Part shown: positions 42,842-50,899 of the stretch, piece after piece
How positions within the stretch are numbered: the first letter of the stretch is position 1
Layout of the letters: each line of letters opens with the position of its first letter
NCBI RefSeq assembly: GCF_018326005.1
Contig: NZ_AP021903.1
Span: 6,507,501 to 6,571,500, forward strand
Direction of reading: 5' to 3'
Source of the DNA: Pseudomonas sp. Seg1
Lineage (GTDB): Bacteria; Pseudomonadota; Gammaproteobacteria; Pseudomonadales; Pseudomonadaceae
DNA: 64,000 nt
Made by a program: the position numbers and the translations under genes
The notes under the pieces: generated by a model
Database searches by the model: none
Told to the model about the DNA's origin: nothing
What the model saw: only the letters and a program-made list of their open reading frames with translations

Positions 42842-43878
42842 GGCTGCGTTCCGCTTTTGCTATCGAGATTCGGCGGGCCATCGACCAGCACACGGAACGG
42901 CGCGGCATCGGTGCGCAATATCAGTTTGGTGTCTGGAGTAACGATGGTGCCGAGGGTATCCAGCGAACGCAGCAAGTTGTACAGCTGCGGCGAACCGGCA
43001 TAGGCGCGCCCGTAGATCTGCGCCGCTTCGACACGGGATTGCGCTTCGATATCGGCGGCTTTCACTGTCGCGTCAGCCTGCACGATTCGCGCATCACGCT
43101 CGGCGGCAGAACGGATTTGTGCCGCTTCGCGTTTGCCGATAGCGGTGCGTTCGGTGGCGATCGTTTCACGCTCGGCGCGCATCCGATCAACCGTGGCGGT
43201 GAGTGTCACCGAGGGCAAAGTCAGCCGTTCGATACCGACCTGCACTACGCGCACACCATACGTGGCGAGCAGTTGCTGATCGATCTGCTGGCGCAACTGC
43301 GCCTCGAAGTCGGCGATGCGTACCTGACTGGAATCGGTATTCACCAGATTCGCCAGATCAAAACTGCTCGCGGTGGTTTCCAGGGCCGAGCCGACAAACG
43401 TGCGGATCTGCCGCGCCGCCTCGTCCGGTTGATTCTGTACCGCGCGCATGAAGCGTTGCACATTGTCCGGATCGCCTTGGACCTGCCACGCTACGTAGGC
43501 CTGAACGATGATGCGCAAACCGTCGCGGGTGCCGACATCCTGCAACCCACTGGAGGTGGTGCGCAGACGCAAATCGACTGGAATCGCTGCTTCGAACGGT
43601 GCCGGCCAGCGCCAGCTCAAACCCGGGTCGAGCAAAACCCGCGATGGGTTACCGAAACGCGTGATGACCGTGGCTTCGCCGGAGCGCACTTGCACCAGAC
43701 TCGCCGCCGCGATGGCGAAAGCCACCAGCAACGCCGCCCAGCCCAGGCGTCGCCACGGCAATGGCCCCGCCTCTTCCGGCGCGCCGTGGTGGTGATGACC
43801 GTGATGATGGTGATGTCCGCCGTGGCTGTGATCGTGGCCGCCGTGGTCGTGATGATCGTGTTGATGCGACTGGCTCAA
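42838..43878 (-). CDS. SPFH-domain protein, HflC-like, with extreme His-rich N-terminus
   Basis: A 346-residue protein. The first 31 residues contain 17 His (for example HDHHDHGGHDHSHGG and HHHHHGHHHH). A membrane helix follows at about 43-64 after the positive WRR, which predicts that the His tail faces the cytoplasm. The SPFH domain starts with VRSGEATVITRFGNPSRV and ends in an Ala/Arg/Glu helical region with HflC-like order. The tail is an obvious binding site for zinc, nickel or copper. It lies between two other SPFH genes with ATGA overlaps, upstream of the ATPase that lacks its own metal-binding domain. The tail could feed or buffer metal for that ATPase; this is inference. Confidence 0.9.
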   Translation of the reverse strand: MSQSHQHDHHDHGGHDHSHGGHHHHHGHHHHGAPEEAGPLPWRRLGWAALLVAFAIAAASLVQVRSGEATVITRFGNPSRVLLDPGLSWRWPAPFEAAIPVDLRLRTTSSGLQDVGTRDGLRIIVQAYVAWQVQGDPDNVQRFMRAVQNQPDEAARQIRTFVGSALETTASSFDLANLVNTDSSQVRIADFEAQLRQQIDQQLLATYGVRVVQVGIERLTLPSVTLTATVDRMRAERETIATERTAIGKREAAQIRSAAERDARIVQADATVKAADIEAQSRVEAAQIYGRAYAGSPQLYNLLRSLDTLGTIVTPDTKLILRTDAAPFRVLVDGPPNLDSKSGTQP

Positions 43879-45836
43879 TGGGCGACTCCTGGTTGAGCGA
43901 TGGTACGCGCGGGCGTCGGGTCAGCCGGCAGCGTGAATGAGCGCAGGTCGATGGTCGGGGCGTTGCTGCTGCCGCCCAGTCGATGGTCGAGTACCAGCAA
44001 TTTGGCTTTGCTCAGGCCTTGGCTGAGTTGACTGAGGTATTGCTCCAGCACAAACGCTTGGCCGGCACTGGCGTAGGCTTTTTGTTCGGCGCTGAATTTC
44101 AAATCAGCGGCCTGCGCGGCGGCGCTGATTTCGCGGGCGCTGGCGCTGGCCTGATCGCGGGCAAGGCTGGCCTGCAACTGCGCCTGATTACTCGCTTCGG
44201 CCGCTGCACCGCGTTCGCGGGCGATCAATGCCTGCGCACCGATCTGCGCTGCTTGCACGCTGTGGTAAGCGTTGGCTGCACCGGCCGGCGGATGAATCGC
44301 CTCGACGACCGTGGCGAGAATTTCCACGCCGCTGTCGAGTTTTTGCAGATCGCTTTGCACAGCGCGGCCGATGTCTTCTGCCAGCCCTGCCCGGTCCGCT
44401 CCAAGCAATCCGTCGAGGGTGCGCGAGGCGAAATCGTGGACCAGAATCCGGCTGGCGGTGCTGCGGATCAGCGTCGGCACATCGGCGCTGTTGTAGGTTG
44501 CCGCCAGCGCCGCTTGATCGCTCAGACCGATGCGATAGACGAAACGCACGTCCATGTTGACGATCTGAAAGCTCTGCTGCTCGCCGCGGCTGCTGGCGAT
44601 GACCTGGGATTTGTCGTTTACATGGCTGGCGTCCCACAAACGGTTGGCTGTGTACGGAGCCGGCCCTTCGGCCGGTTCGGATTGAACAACTGCCGGCGTT
44701 TCGCCAACACTGGTCGCCAACTCATGCACCACACCGTTTTCGACGCTCAATACCCGTCCCAATGGCCACGGTAAACCTGCGTGCAAGCCGGGGCCGAACA
44801 CCTGCACCGGTTTGCCGAAGCGCTCGTAGATACCACATCCTTGCAGGGGAATTTCGTGGAGGCCGGTCAATGCCCAGCCCACCACCGCGACCAATGCCAA
44901 CACCGGCAGAAACGCCTTGCGCATGTAGCTGAACGCCCAGATCTGGCGCAGATCGATGCCAAACCGGTTATGCAATTCGTGCTGCAACACGAGCAAGGGT
45001 TGCGGCGGCCAACGCAGCAGATCGGCAACAAAACTGCGCGCCAGCAAGGTCGGTTCAAGCTGATCACGTCGAGGGCTGAACAGTGACAGAACGGCACGCA
45101 ATAACCACTCGATCGCGACCAATCCCGGCAAGATTCCCACTAGCACCGCCAAGCGAACGGGCCACAACGCCTGGTCACTGGCGAACAGTAAACACAGCGC
45201 TCCCAACACCAGACTGATAATTGCCACGCGCATCAGTTGGGCCAATGAACCGGCTTCGGGCCATTGCGCGGGGTTTTCCTGAGCCAGTTGCCGCTCCAGC
45301 ACCAGCAGCCCGAACGCCAACAGCAAGGCGAGTGCCGCGCCAACCGTGGCGGACACACCTACTGCAGCGGCCGGTAAGGCGAGGTTCCACACCTGCTCGA
45401 TACTGAGCACCACCAACAGTGCCCAACCACCCAGCCACAACGTCGCCGCGCCGATCAGGCCGAGCAAGTAAACACTGCGTCGACTCAGACGATCGAGCAG
45501 GCGCTCGTACCAGCCATCCGGTGCGGGCGACTCCTCAGCCGCAAGCGGTAGCGACGCCAGCGGACTCATCACCCGGGCACGCCACTGCGTCACCCACCAC
45601 GCCGATTGCAGTCCGGCGACCAACACCAGCAACGCCGCCCCCTGATTGACCAGCAGCGGCAGCCATAACGATTGCGGCGCGAACAATCCGACAAAAAACG
45701 CCAGCCCCCACCCTGCCCCGGCCAGACTGCCAAGGCCAATCGCCAGACGGCGTAATCGCCGGCCCTGTGTCGCGGCCTGCTGAAAGCGCGGCAGTCCGGT
45801 CACTTGCGTGCCCTCAACCTCCAGATCGACTTGCAT
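43875..45836 (-). CDS. Large SPFH-domain protein with polytopic N-terminal half (first gene of operon)
   Basis: A 653-residue inner-membrane protein. The N-terminal 320 residues hold about eight hydrophobic segments in pairs (for example LAIGLGSLAGAGWGLAFFVG and VYLLGLIGAATLWLGGWALL). A further helix (AFLPVLALVAVVGWALTGL) leads into an SPFH domain beginning IPLQGCGIYERFGKPVQVFG. The C-terminal part is an Ala/Gln-rich coiled region typical of SPFH proteins. This layout is much longer than HflK (about 400 residues). The ATG at 45836 lies 33 bases downstream of a Zur-like palindrome. Its stop overlaps the next gene. Confidence 0.86.
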   Translation of the reverse strand: MQVDLEVEGTQVTGLPRFQQAATQGRRLRRLAIGLGSLAGAGWGLAFFVGLFAPQSLWLPLLVNQGAALLVLVAGLQSAWWVTQWRARVMSPLASLPLAAEESPAPDGWYERLLDRLSRRSVYLLGLIGAATLWLGGWALLVVLSIEQVWNLALPAAAVGVSATVGAALALLLAFGLLVLERQLAQENPAQWPEAGSLAQLMRVAIISLVLGALCLLFASDQALWPVRLAVLVGILPGLVAIEWLLRAVLSLFSPRRDQLEPTLLARSFVADLLRWPPQPLLVLQHELHNRFGIDLRQIWAFSYMRKAFLPVLALVAVVGWALTGLHEIPLQGCGIYERFGKPVQVFGPGLHAGLPWPLGRVLSVENGVVHELATSVGETPAVVQSEPAEGPAPYTANRLWDASHVNDKSQVIASSRGEQQSFQIVNMDVRFVYRIGLSDQAALAATYNSADVPTLIRSTASRILVHDFASRTLDGLLGADRAGLAEDIGRAVQSDLQKLDSGVEILATVVEAIHPPAGAANAYHSVQAAQIGAQALIARERGAAAEASNQAQLQASLARDQASASAREISAAAQAADLKFSAEQKAYASAGQAFVLEQYLSQLSQGLSKAKLLVLDHRLGGSSNAPTIDLRSFTLPADPTPARTIAQPGVAH

Positions 45837-45868
45837 ATCACCCCAAAGCCATCGGCTCACTGCTCTTA

Positions 45869-45885
45869 TCGTTACGATATAACGA
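45869..45885. promoter_or_regulatory. Zur-like palindrome upstream of the SPFH/ATPase operon
   Basis: TCGTTA-CGATA-TAACGA has perfect 6-bp arms and the same GTTA-N5-TAAC frame as the two Zur boxes at 27385 and 29096. The central bases differ and the outer bases are C/G rather than T/A, so it is a weaker match. It lies 33 bases upstream of the first SPFH start, in promoter position. Confidence 0.68.
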
Positions 45886-46047
45886 AAGTCGTGAAATATT
45901 CGTACACAATTGCGCTTATCTAAAGACGCGCAACCTGTCGCTTGCCTGAAGCCTTGACCGAAATGTCTATACGCGCACATATTACGCTCGTAATTTTTAT
46001 CACCGACTACTTTTAGCGATCCGCATCCCTCAACCAGGAGTAAGCGC

Positions 46048-47448
46048 ATGAGCAACTATGACGTAGTGATTCTGGGCGGCGGCCCCGGTGGCTATAACGC
46101 GGCGATACGCGCCGGCCAGTTGGGCCTCAAGGCTGCTTGCGTGGAGGGTCGCGCAACCCTTGGCGGCACCTGCCTGAACGTCGGTTGCATGCCGTCCAAA
46201 GCCTTGTTGCATGCCTCGGAGTTGTACGACGCGGCCATGGGCGCGGAATTCGCCAACCTCGGCATCGAAGTCAAACCGACGCTGAACCTCGCGCAAATGA
46301 TGAAGCAGAAAGACGAGAGCGTGGCCGGCCTGACCAAAGGCATCGAGTTTCTGTTTCGCAAGAACAAGGTCGACTGGATCAAGGGTTGGGGACATATCGA
46401 CGGGCCGGGTAAAGTCACGGTCACTGGCGATCAGGGCAGCAAGATCGAGCTGACCGCCAAGGACATCATCATCGCCACCGGCTCCGAGCCCACGCCCCTG
46501 CCGGGTGTCGAGATCGACAACAAGCGCATCCTCGACTCTACCGGTGCGCTGTCCCTGAGCGAAGTGCCCAAACATCTGGTGGTGATCGGTGCCGGCGTGA
46601 TCGGCCTCGAACTCGGTTCGGTGTGGCGCAGGCTCGGTGCGCAAGTCACGGTGGTCGAGTACCTCGATCGCATCTGTCCGGGTGTCGATGGCGAGGCCGG
46701 CAAAACCTTGCAGCGCGCGCTGAGCAAACAAGGCATCGCCTTCAAACTGAGTTCGAAAGTCACCAGCGCCACCGCCTCGGCCAACGGTGTGCAGCTCAGC
46801 GTCGAACCGGCGGCGGGCGGCAGCGCCGAACTGCTGGAAGCTGATTATGTGCTGGTGGCCATCGGTCGCCGCCCGTATACCCAAGGCCTGGGCCTGGAAA
46901 ACGTCGGTCTGAGTACCGACAAGCGCGGCATGCTCGCCAACAAACAGCACCGCACCGAAGCCCCCGGCGTCTGGGTGATTGGTGACGTGACCTCCGGGCC
47001 GATGCTCGCCCATAAGGCTGAAGATGAAGCAATGGCCTGCGTCGAGCAGATTCACGGCAAGGCCGGAGAGGTCAATTACGACCTGATCCCCAACGTGATC
47101 TACACCAAACCGGAGCTGGCCAGCGTCGGCAAGACCGAAGAGCAGCTCAAGGCTGAAGGTCGCGTCTACAAGGTCGGCAAGTTTCCGTTCACCGCCAACA
47201 GCCGGGCGAAGATCAATCACGAGACCGAAGGTTTCGCCAAAGTCATCGCCGACGAGCGCACAGACGAAGTGCTCGGCGTGCACCTGGTCGGCCCAAGCGT
47301 GAGTGAAATGATCGGCGAGTTCTGTGTGGCGATGGAGTTCAGCGCTTCGGCTGAGGACATTGCCTTGACCTGCCATCCGCACCCGACACGGTCCGAGGCG
47401 CTGCGCCAGGCAGCAATGAATGTCGAGGGGATGGCGACGCAGATGTAA
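46048..47448 (+). CDS. lpdA: Dihydrolipoyl dehydrogenase
   Basis: A 466-residue flavoprotein, the E3 component that re-oxidises lipoamide in 2-oxoacid dehydrogenase or glycine-cleavage complexes. FAD-binding ILGGGPGGYNAAIRAGQLG is at the N-terminus and the redox disulfide is GGTCLNVGCMPSKAL. The NAD-binding region is VVIGAGVIGLELGSVW and the C-terminal catalytic His-Glu pair is in CHPHPTRSEAL. It is a stand-alone copy resembling P. aeruginosa Lpd3, with AGGAG before the ATG. No E1 or E2 genes are near, so its complex is unknown. Confidence 0.94.
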   Translation: MSNYDVVILGGGPGGYNAAIRAGQLGLKAACVEGRATLGGTCLNVGCMPSKALLHASELYDAAMGAEFANLGIEVKPTLNLAQMMKQKDESVAGLTKGIEFLFRKNKVDWIKGWGHIDGPGKVTVTGDQGSKIELTAKDIIIATGSEPTPLPGVEIDNKRILDSTGALSLSEVPKHLVVIGAGVIGLELGSVWRRLGAQVTVVEYLDRICPGVDGEAGKTLQRALSKQGIAFKLSSKVTSATASANGVQLSVEPAAGGSAELLEADYVLVAIGRRPYTQGLGLENVGLSTDKRGMLANKQHRTEAPGVWVIGDVTSGPMLAHKAEDEAMACVEQIHGKAGEVNYDLIPNVIYTKPELASVGKTEEQLKAEGRVYKVGKFPFTANSRAKINHETEGFAKVIADERTDEVLGVHLVGPSVSEMIGEFCVAMEFSASAEDIALTCHPHPTRSEALRQAAMNVEGMATQM

Positions 47449-47457
47449 AGATCAAAA

Positions 47458-47516
47458 GATCGCAGCCTTCGGCAACTCCTACAGGAGTACGCATTGCCTG
47501 CCGAAGGCTGCGATCT
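47458..47516. repeat. Long palindrome between lpd and the Lrp-type gene
   Basis: AGATCGCAGCCTTCGGCA (47458-47475) and its exact inverse (47499-47516) flank a smaller palindrome ACTCCT-AC-AGGAGT. It is a dispersed Pseudomonas repeat and, lying between convergent genes, could end transcription from both sides. Confidence 0.87.
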
Positions 47517-47522
47517 CTGCTT

Positions 47523-47996
47523 TCAGGCAGGAAGATGCCCCAGCGGCAAGGCTCCCGGAGTCTTCACCGTGTGAATCGCAAAGTTGCTGCGGATGTCACT
47601 CACCCCCGGCAGCTTCAACAGGCAACCACTGAGAAAACGGTCATACGCGCGCAGATCCGGCACGACAACCTGCAGCAGAAAGTCCGACTCTCCGGACACC
47701 AGAAACGCCGAAATCACTTCCGGCAACGCGGTGACCGCCCGGTAAAAGGCTTCCGCCTGTTCATCGTTATGCCGCTCAACCTTGACCCCGACAAACACCG
47801 TCAGCCCCAACCCCACTTCATCGCGATCCAGATTGGCCTGATAGCCGCGAATCACCCCGGCCTCTTCCAGCATCCGCACCCGGCGCAGGCAGGGCGAGGC
47901 AGACAGGCCGATTTCGTCCGCCAGCTCGACGTTGCTCAGGCGTCCGTCCCGTTGCAGCGCGGCGAGAATCTTGCGATCAAAAGCGTCGAGTTTCAT
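47523..47996 (-). CDS. Lrp/AsnC-family transcriptional regulator
   Basis: A 157-residue regulator. The N-terminal helix-turn-helix (DAFDRKILAALQRDGRLSNV and ADEIGLSASPCLRRVRMLEEAG) is followed by a RAM ligand-binding domain (about 65-145). It is divergent from a LysE-family exporter with 144 bases between starts, so it probably controls that exporter in response to an amino acid. In the gap TTTGGCA (47998-48004) and TGCCAAA (48042-48048) are inverse copies and may be part of its operator. Confidence 0.9.
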   Translation of the reverse strand: MKLDAFDRKILAALQRDGRLSNVELADEIGLSASPCLRRVRMLEEAGVIRGYQANLDRDEVGLGLTVFVGVKVERHNDEQAEAFYRAVTALPEVISAFLVSGESDFLLQVVVPDLRAYDRFLSGCLLKLPGVSDIRSNFAIHTVKTPGALPLGHLPA

Positions 47997-48140
47997 CTTT
48001 GGCAGATCCTGATGGTGTGCGCATGAAAAGAACGCAGGTTATGCCAAATCTGCAACCTTTTGAAGCTGACTACGCAAGCACCTGCCCCGCCCTTCAGCCC
48101 TAGACTGACGTCACCGAATCGACAACGAAAGGGGTATGAC

Positions 48141-48770
48141 GTGGCGAGTCTCTGGCTGTTTTTCCTGGCATTGGCCGTGGTGTTTCTTTTGCCCGGACCG
48201 GACATGATCCTGCTGCTGCAAACCGGCGCCCGTCAGGGTCGTGGGGCAGCGCTGGCCACGGCGATGGGTCTGGCGATTGCCCGCGGTTGTCACGTGGCAT
48301 TGGCGGCGTTGGGGCTGGCGGCGTTGTTCAAGGCTGCGCCGTGGACGTTCGACGTGGTGCGACTGGCCGGGGCGGCGTATCTGCTGTGGATCGGCATTCA
48401 ATGCCTGCGCAGCACACTGGTGCCGAACCTGAACGCCGGGGACATTGCCGACACGCGCGGGCAATGGCGCGAAGCAATCCGGCGCGGCTTGCTGACCAAT
48501 CTGCTCAACCCCAAGGCGCTGCTGTTCTGCTCCGTGCTGTTGCCACAATTCATCGTCGCCGATGGCGCACCGGTGCTGAGCCAATTCACCGTCCTCGGCA
48601 TGCTGCTGGTTGGCGTCGGATTGCTGTTCGACAGCGCCTACGCCCTGACCGGCGCCGCGCTGGGCCGTTGGCTGCAACACAGTCCAACGGCGCAACGGGT
48701 TCAGCAATGGCTGTTCGGCAGCCTGTTGATCGGCTTTGCGGTGCGCCTGACGTTCATCCAGCAGGCTTAG
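48141..48770 (+). CDS. LysE-family amino-acid exporter
   Basis: A 209-residue membrane protein with about six helices. The LysE/RhtB signature is VFLLPGPDMILLLQTGARQG near the N-terminus and LLTNLLNPKALLFCSVLLPQF in the middle. GTG at 48141 is the start, with AAAGGGG at a good distance. It exports an amino acid or related compound; the divergent Lrp/AsnC gene is the likely regulator. Its stop overlaps the stop of the gene on the other strand by three bases. Confidence 0.88.
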   Translation: MASLWLFFLALAVVFLLPGPDMILLLQTGARQGRGAALATAMGLAIARGCHVALAALGLAALFKAAPWTFDVVRLAGAAYLLWIGIQCLRSTLVPNLNAGDIADTRGQWREAIRRGLLTNLLNPKALLFCSVLLPQFIVADGAPVLSQFTVLGMLLVGVGLLFDSAYALTGAALGRWLQHSPTAQRVQQWLFGSLLIGFAVRLTFIQQA

Positions 48771-50899
48771 TTTTTGCGCACCTTGCGACGACGGCCGAAC
48801 ACCAGCAACGCGGCAACGCCAAACAGCACAACGGCACCGATCACCGGCCATTTGTAAGGCCGCAGCGCCGTGCGTACGGCATCGGTCACTTGGGTGACGT
48901 AACGTTTGTCAGCGTTGGCAAAGTCCGGCTCCTCGCACTGACGGCCGAAATTCTCCGCCCACTGCACGTACGGCCCTTCCTTCACGTAACGCTGATACAG
49001 CGCTTGCTGATCTTCCACGCTGGTGTTGAACCCGGCGGCCCTGCACAACACGGCAGCAAACGCCTGACTGGTATGCGGCAGGTTGTCGGCCGCACGATTG
49101 GCCAACTCGGACGCGACGAAACGGTAGTGGAAACGATGCTTGGTCAGCGCTTCGCTGGCCTGCTGGCGTTGCACTTCGTCTTCATTGACCAGCGGCCCGG
49201 CTTGCAACGCCGGGCTGCCGAGAGAATAGAAACCGCCAAACGACACATAATCCGGCGCCATCTCGTACCCCAGGATCAAGAAGCCGTTTTCACGCGCGGC
49301 CACCGCAGCATTGAACAACGCCGTGGCGCGTTTCGTCGGCCACCATGCATTGTCTGCCGCCAGACGCTGTTCGCCGTAGTACCTGGCCTCATCTTTCATA
49401 CTGCTGCTGTCGAAATAGTCGAGCGCCTCGGCGTAATGCCCTTCACGCAACAAACGCCGGGCCAGCAGATAACGCAGATTTTCGGCTGTATGCAGTTGCT
49501 CGGCGTCTCCTTGCCCATCGTCAATCGGCACTGCCGGGGCCGGGACGTTTTCATCGACATACTGCTTGAGCTCTTCGACCGTCAGCACGCGCTCGGCCAC
49601 CGTCGCGGCGTCAAACCAATAGATGCTGTTGCTGCGATACAACTGCACGAAGGCTTGCAGGTATTCGCCCCGTTGCAAGGCCAGAATCGCGCTTTCGCCC
49701 TCGACCCGGCATTTCGGCTGGACGGTTTCAAACGCCCAGTCCGCCGTGCGCTGATAGCCCCAGCTTTCGCTCTGCGGGAACGCTTGTGCGGCTTTGGCGT
49801 AAGCAGCAGCGGCGGCATTTTTATCGCCATCGCGTACCGCCAGCTTCGCCCGCAACCACCAGGCCAGTCCGCCGTCACCGGCGTTTTCGAGGAAGGCCTT
49901 GGCGCTGGCGTAGTCACCCTGTTGGTAATTCATTGCCGCCAGCCGATCGGCGTTTTCGAGGCTGCCGCGGGTGCTGCTCTGCAGCAGTTTGATGAGTTTT
50001 TTCTCGTTCGGCGGCTGCTCGCCATACGACCAGTCGAGACGGCTGACCAACGATGCGGTGACCAACTGCTGCACCGCTTTGCGTTGCAGCAACTTCGCCA
50101 GATCAGCCTCGGGCAACTCGGCCAGTTCGTTCACCAATTGTTTCAGCGAGGTGTAACCCACGGCCGAGCCATGCAGATTTTGCGCTTCATACAGTTCGAT
50201 GGCGCCGCTCCAGTCGCCGGCGCTGCGCAACACCCGCGCCTCCTCGCCGAGACTGGCAACGCCCAGTTCCAGCGGATCGCTGAAGCCGTCGATGCTCATC
50301 TGGCGGGCTTGGCGGAACGCTTCACGCGATTGCTCCAGCGCTGCGATGGCGTCTTCCGCTTCACTGCTCATGGCCAACCAGGTACGGCCAAGCGAGTAGG
50401 CCGCCCAAGTGCTGCGCAACGGACGCTGCTCGGCGGGCAATGCCAGCAGTTTGTCGAAATACTCGACCGCCAGTTGATGTTCGCCCGTCGCAAACGCTAC
50501 CGCGCCCGCCACGTACAGACGGATTTCCGCTGGCAGACTGGCGCCCTGCTCTTCGGCTTGACGGGCATCGGTCAGGCCACGCAGTTGCATGACCAGCGCG
50601 GCCTGCTCGTTGTCCAGACCAAGCTGTTCGGCTTGTTCGCGGGCCTTGGCCGGCGCCTCTTCATCGCCATACATGTCGTCGGGATTGTGCGTCGCCGCCG
50701 TGACATTCTTCAGCCCGGCGATGGTCTTGCCGAGACGACTTATTTCGAATTTGAAGCTGCCCGCCGGCAAATCGGCCAGGGTCTGCCCGCGATCATCGAG
50801 CAGCCGGTTAGGGAAATCCGGGCCGCAGGCCACAGCTGAACCCAGCGGCAGGCTGAGGCTCAGGCAAAGCAGATGGCGGGGCCAGTTACGGGTCAACAT
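48767..50899 (-). CDS. Envelope protein with helical-repeat domain, unknown function
   Basis: A 710-residue protein. The N-terminal signal (LLCLSLSLPLGSAVACGPDFP) may have a weak lipobox at AVAC. The long middle region shows TPR-like helical repeats (for example FATGEHQLAVEYFDKLLALP and MNYQQGDYASAKAFLENAG). A single membrane helix (WPVIGAVVLFGVAALLVFG) with a basic tail lies at the C-terminus. The bulk should be periplasmic. I do not recognise a named family. ATG at 50899 has AGGAGG upstream and overlaps the end of the DUF3142 gene by 14 bases, so the two form a coupled pair. Confidence 0.82.
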   Translation of the reverse strand: MLTRNWPRHLLCLSLSLPLGSAVACGPDFPNRLLDDRGQTLADLPAGSFKFEISRLGKTIAGLKNVTAATHNPDDMYGDEEAPAKAREQAEQLGLDNEQAALVMQLRGLTDARQAEEQGASLPAEIRLYVAGAVAFATGEHQLAVEYFDKLLALPAEQRPLRSTWAAYSLGRTWLAMSSEAEDAIAALEQSREAFRQARQMSIDGFSDPLELGVASLGEEARVLRSAGDWSGAIELYEAQNLHGSAVGYTSLKQLVNELAELPEADLAKLLQRKAVQQLVTASLVSRLDWSYGEQPPNEKKLIKLLQSSTRGSLENADRLAAMNYQQGDYASAKAFLENAGDGGLAWWLRAKLAVRDGDKNAAAAAYAKAAQAFPQSESWGYQRTADWAFETVQPKCRVEGESAILALQRGEYLQAFVQLYRSNSIYWFDAATVAERVLTVEELKQYVDENVPAPAVPIDDGQGDAEQLHTAENLRYLLARRLLREGHYAEALDYFDSSSMKDEARYYGEQRLAADNAWWPTKRATALFNAAVAARENGFLILGYEMAPDYVSFGGFYSLGSPALQAGPLVNEDEVQRQQASEALTKHRFHYRFVASELANRAADNLPHTSQAFAAVLCRAAGFNTSVEDQQALYQRYVKEGPYVQWAENFGRQCEEPDFANADKRYVTQVTDAVRTALRPYKWPVIGAVVLFGVAALLVFGRRRKVRKN

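Noticed and set aside
41780..43878. HflK/HflC, the FtsH protease modulators
   Set aside because: The genes lack the hflX-purA-type context, are fused into an operon with a metal ATPase and a third SPFH gene, and one has a His-rich tail. The name HflKC would mislead about function.
48287..50839. 850-codon open frame on the plus strand
   Set aside because: It spans the LysE gene in another frame and the antisense strand of the TPR-like gene; no domain or plausible N-terminus.
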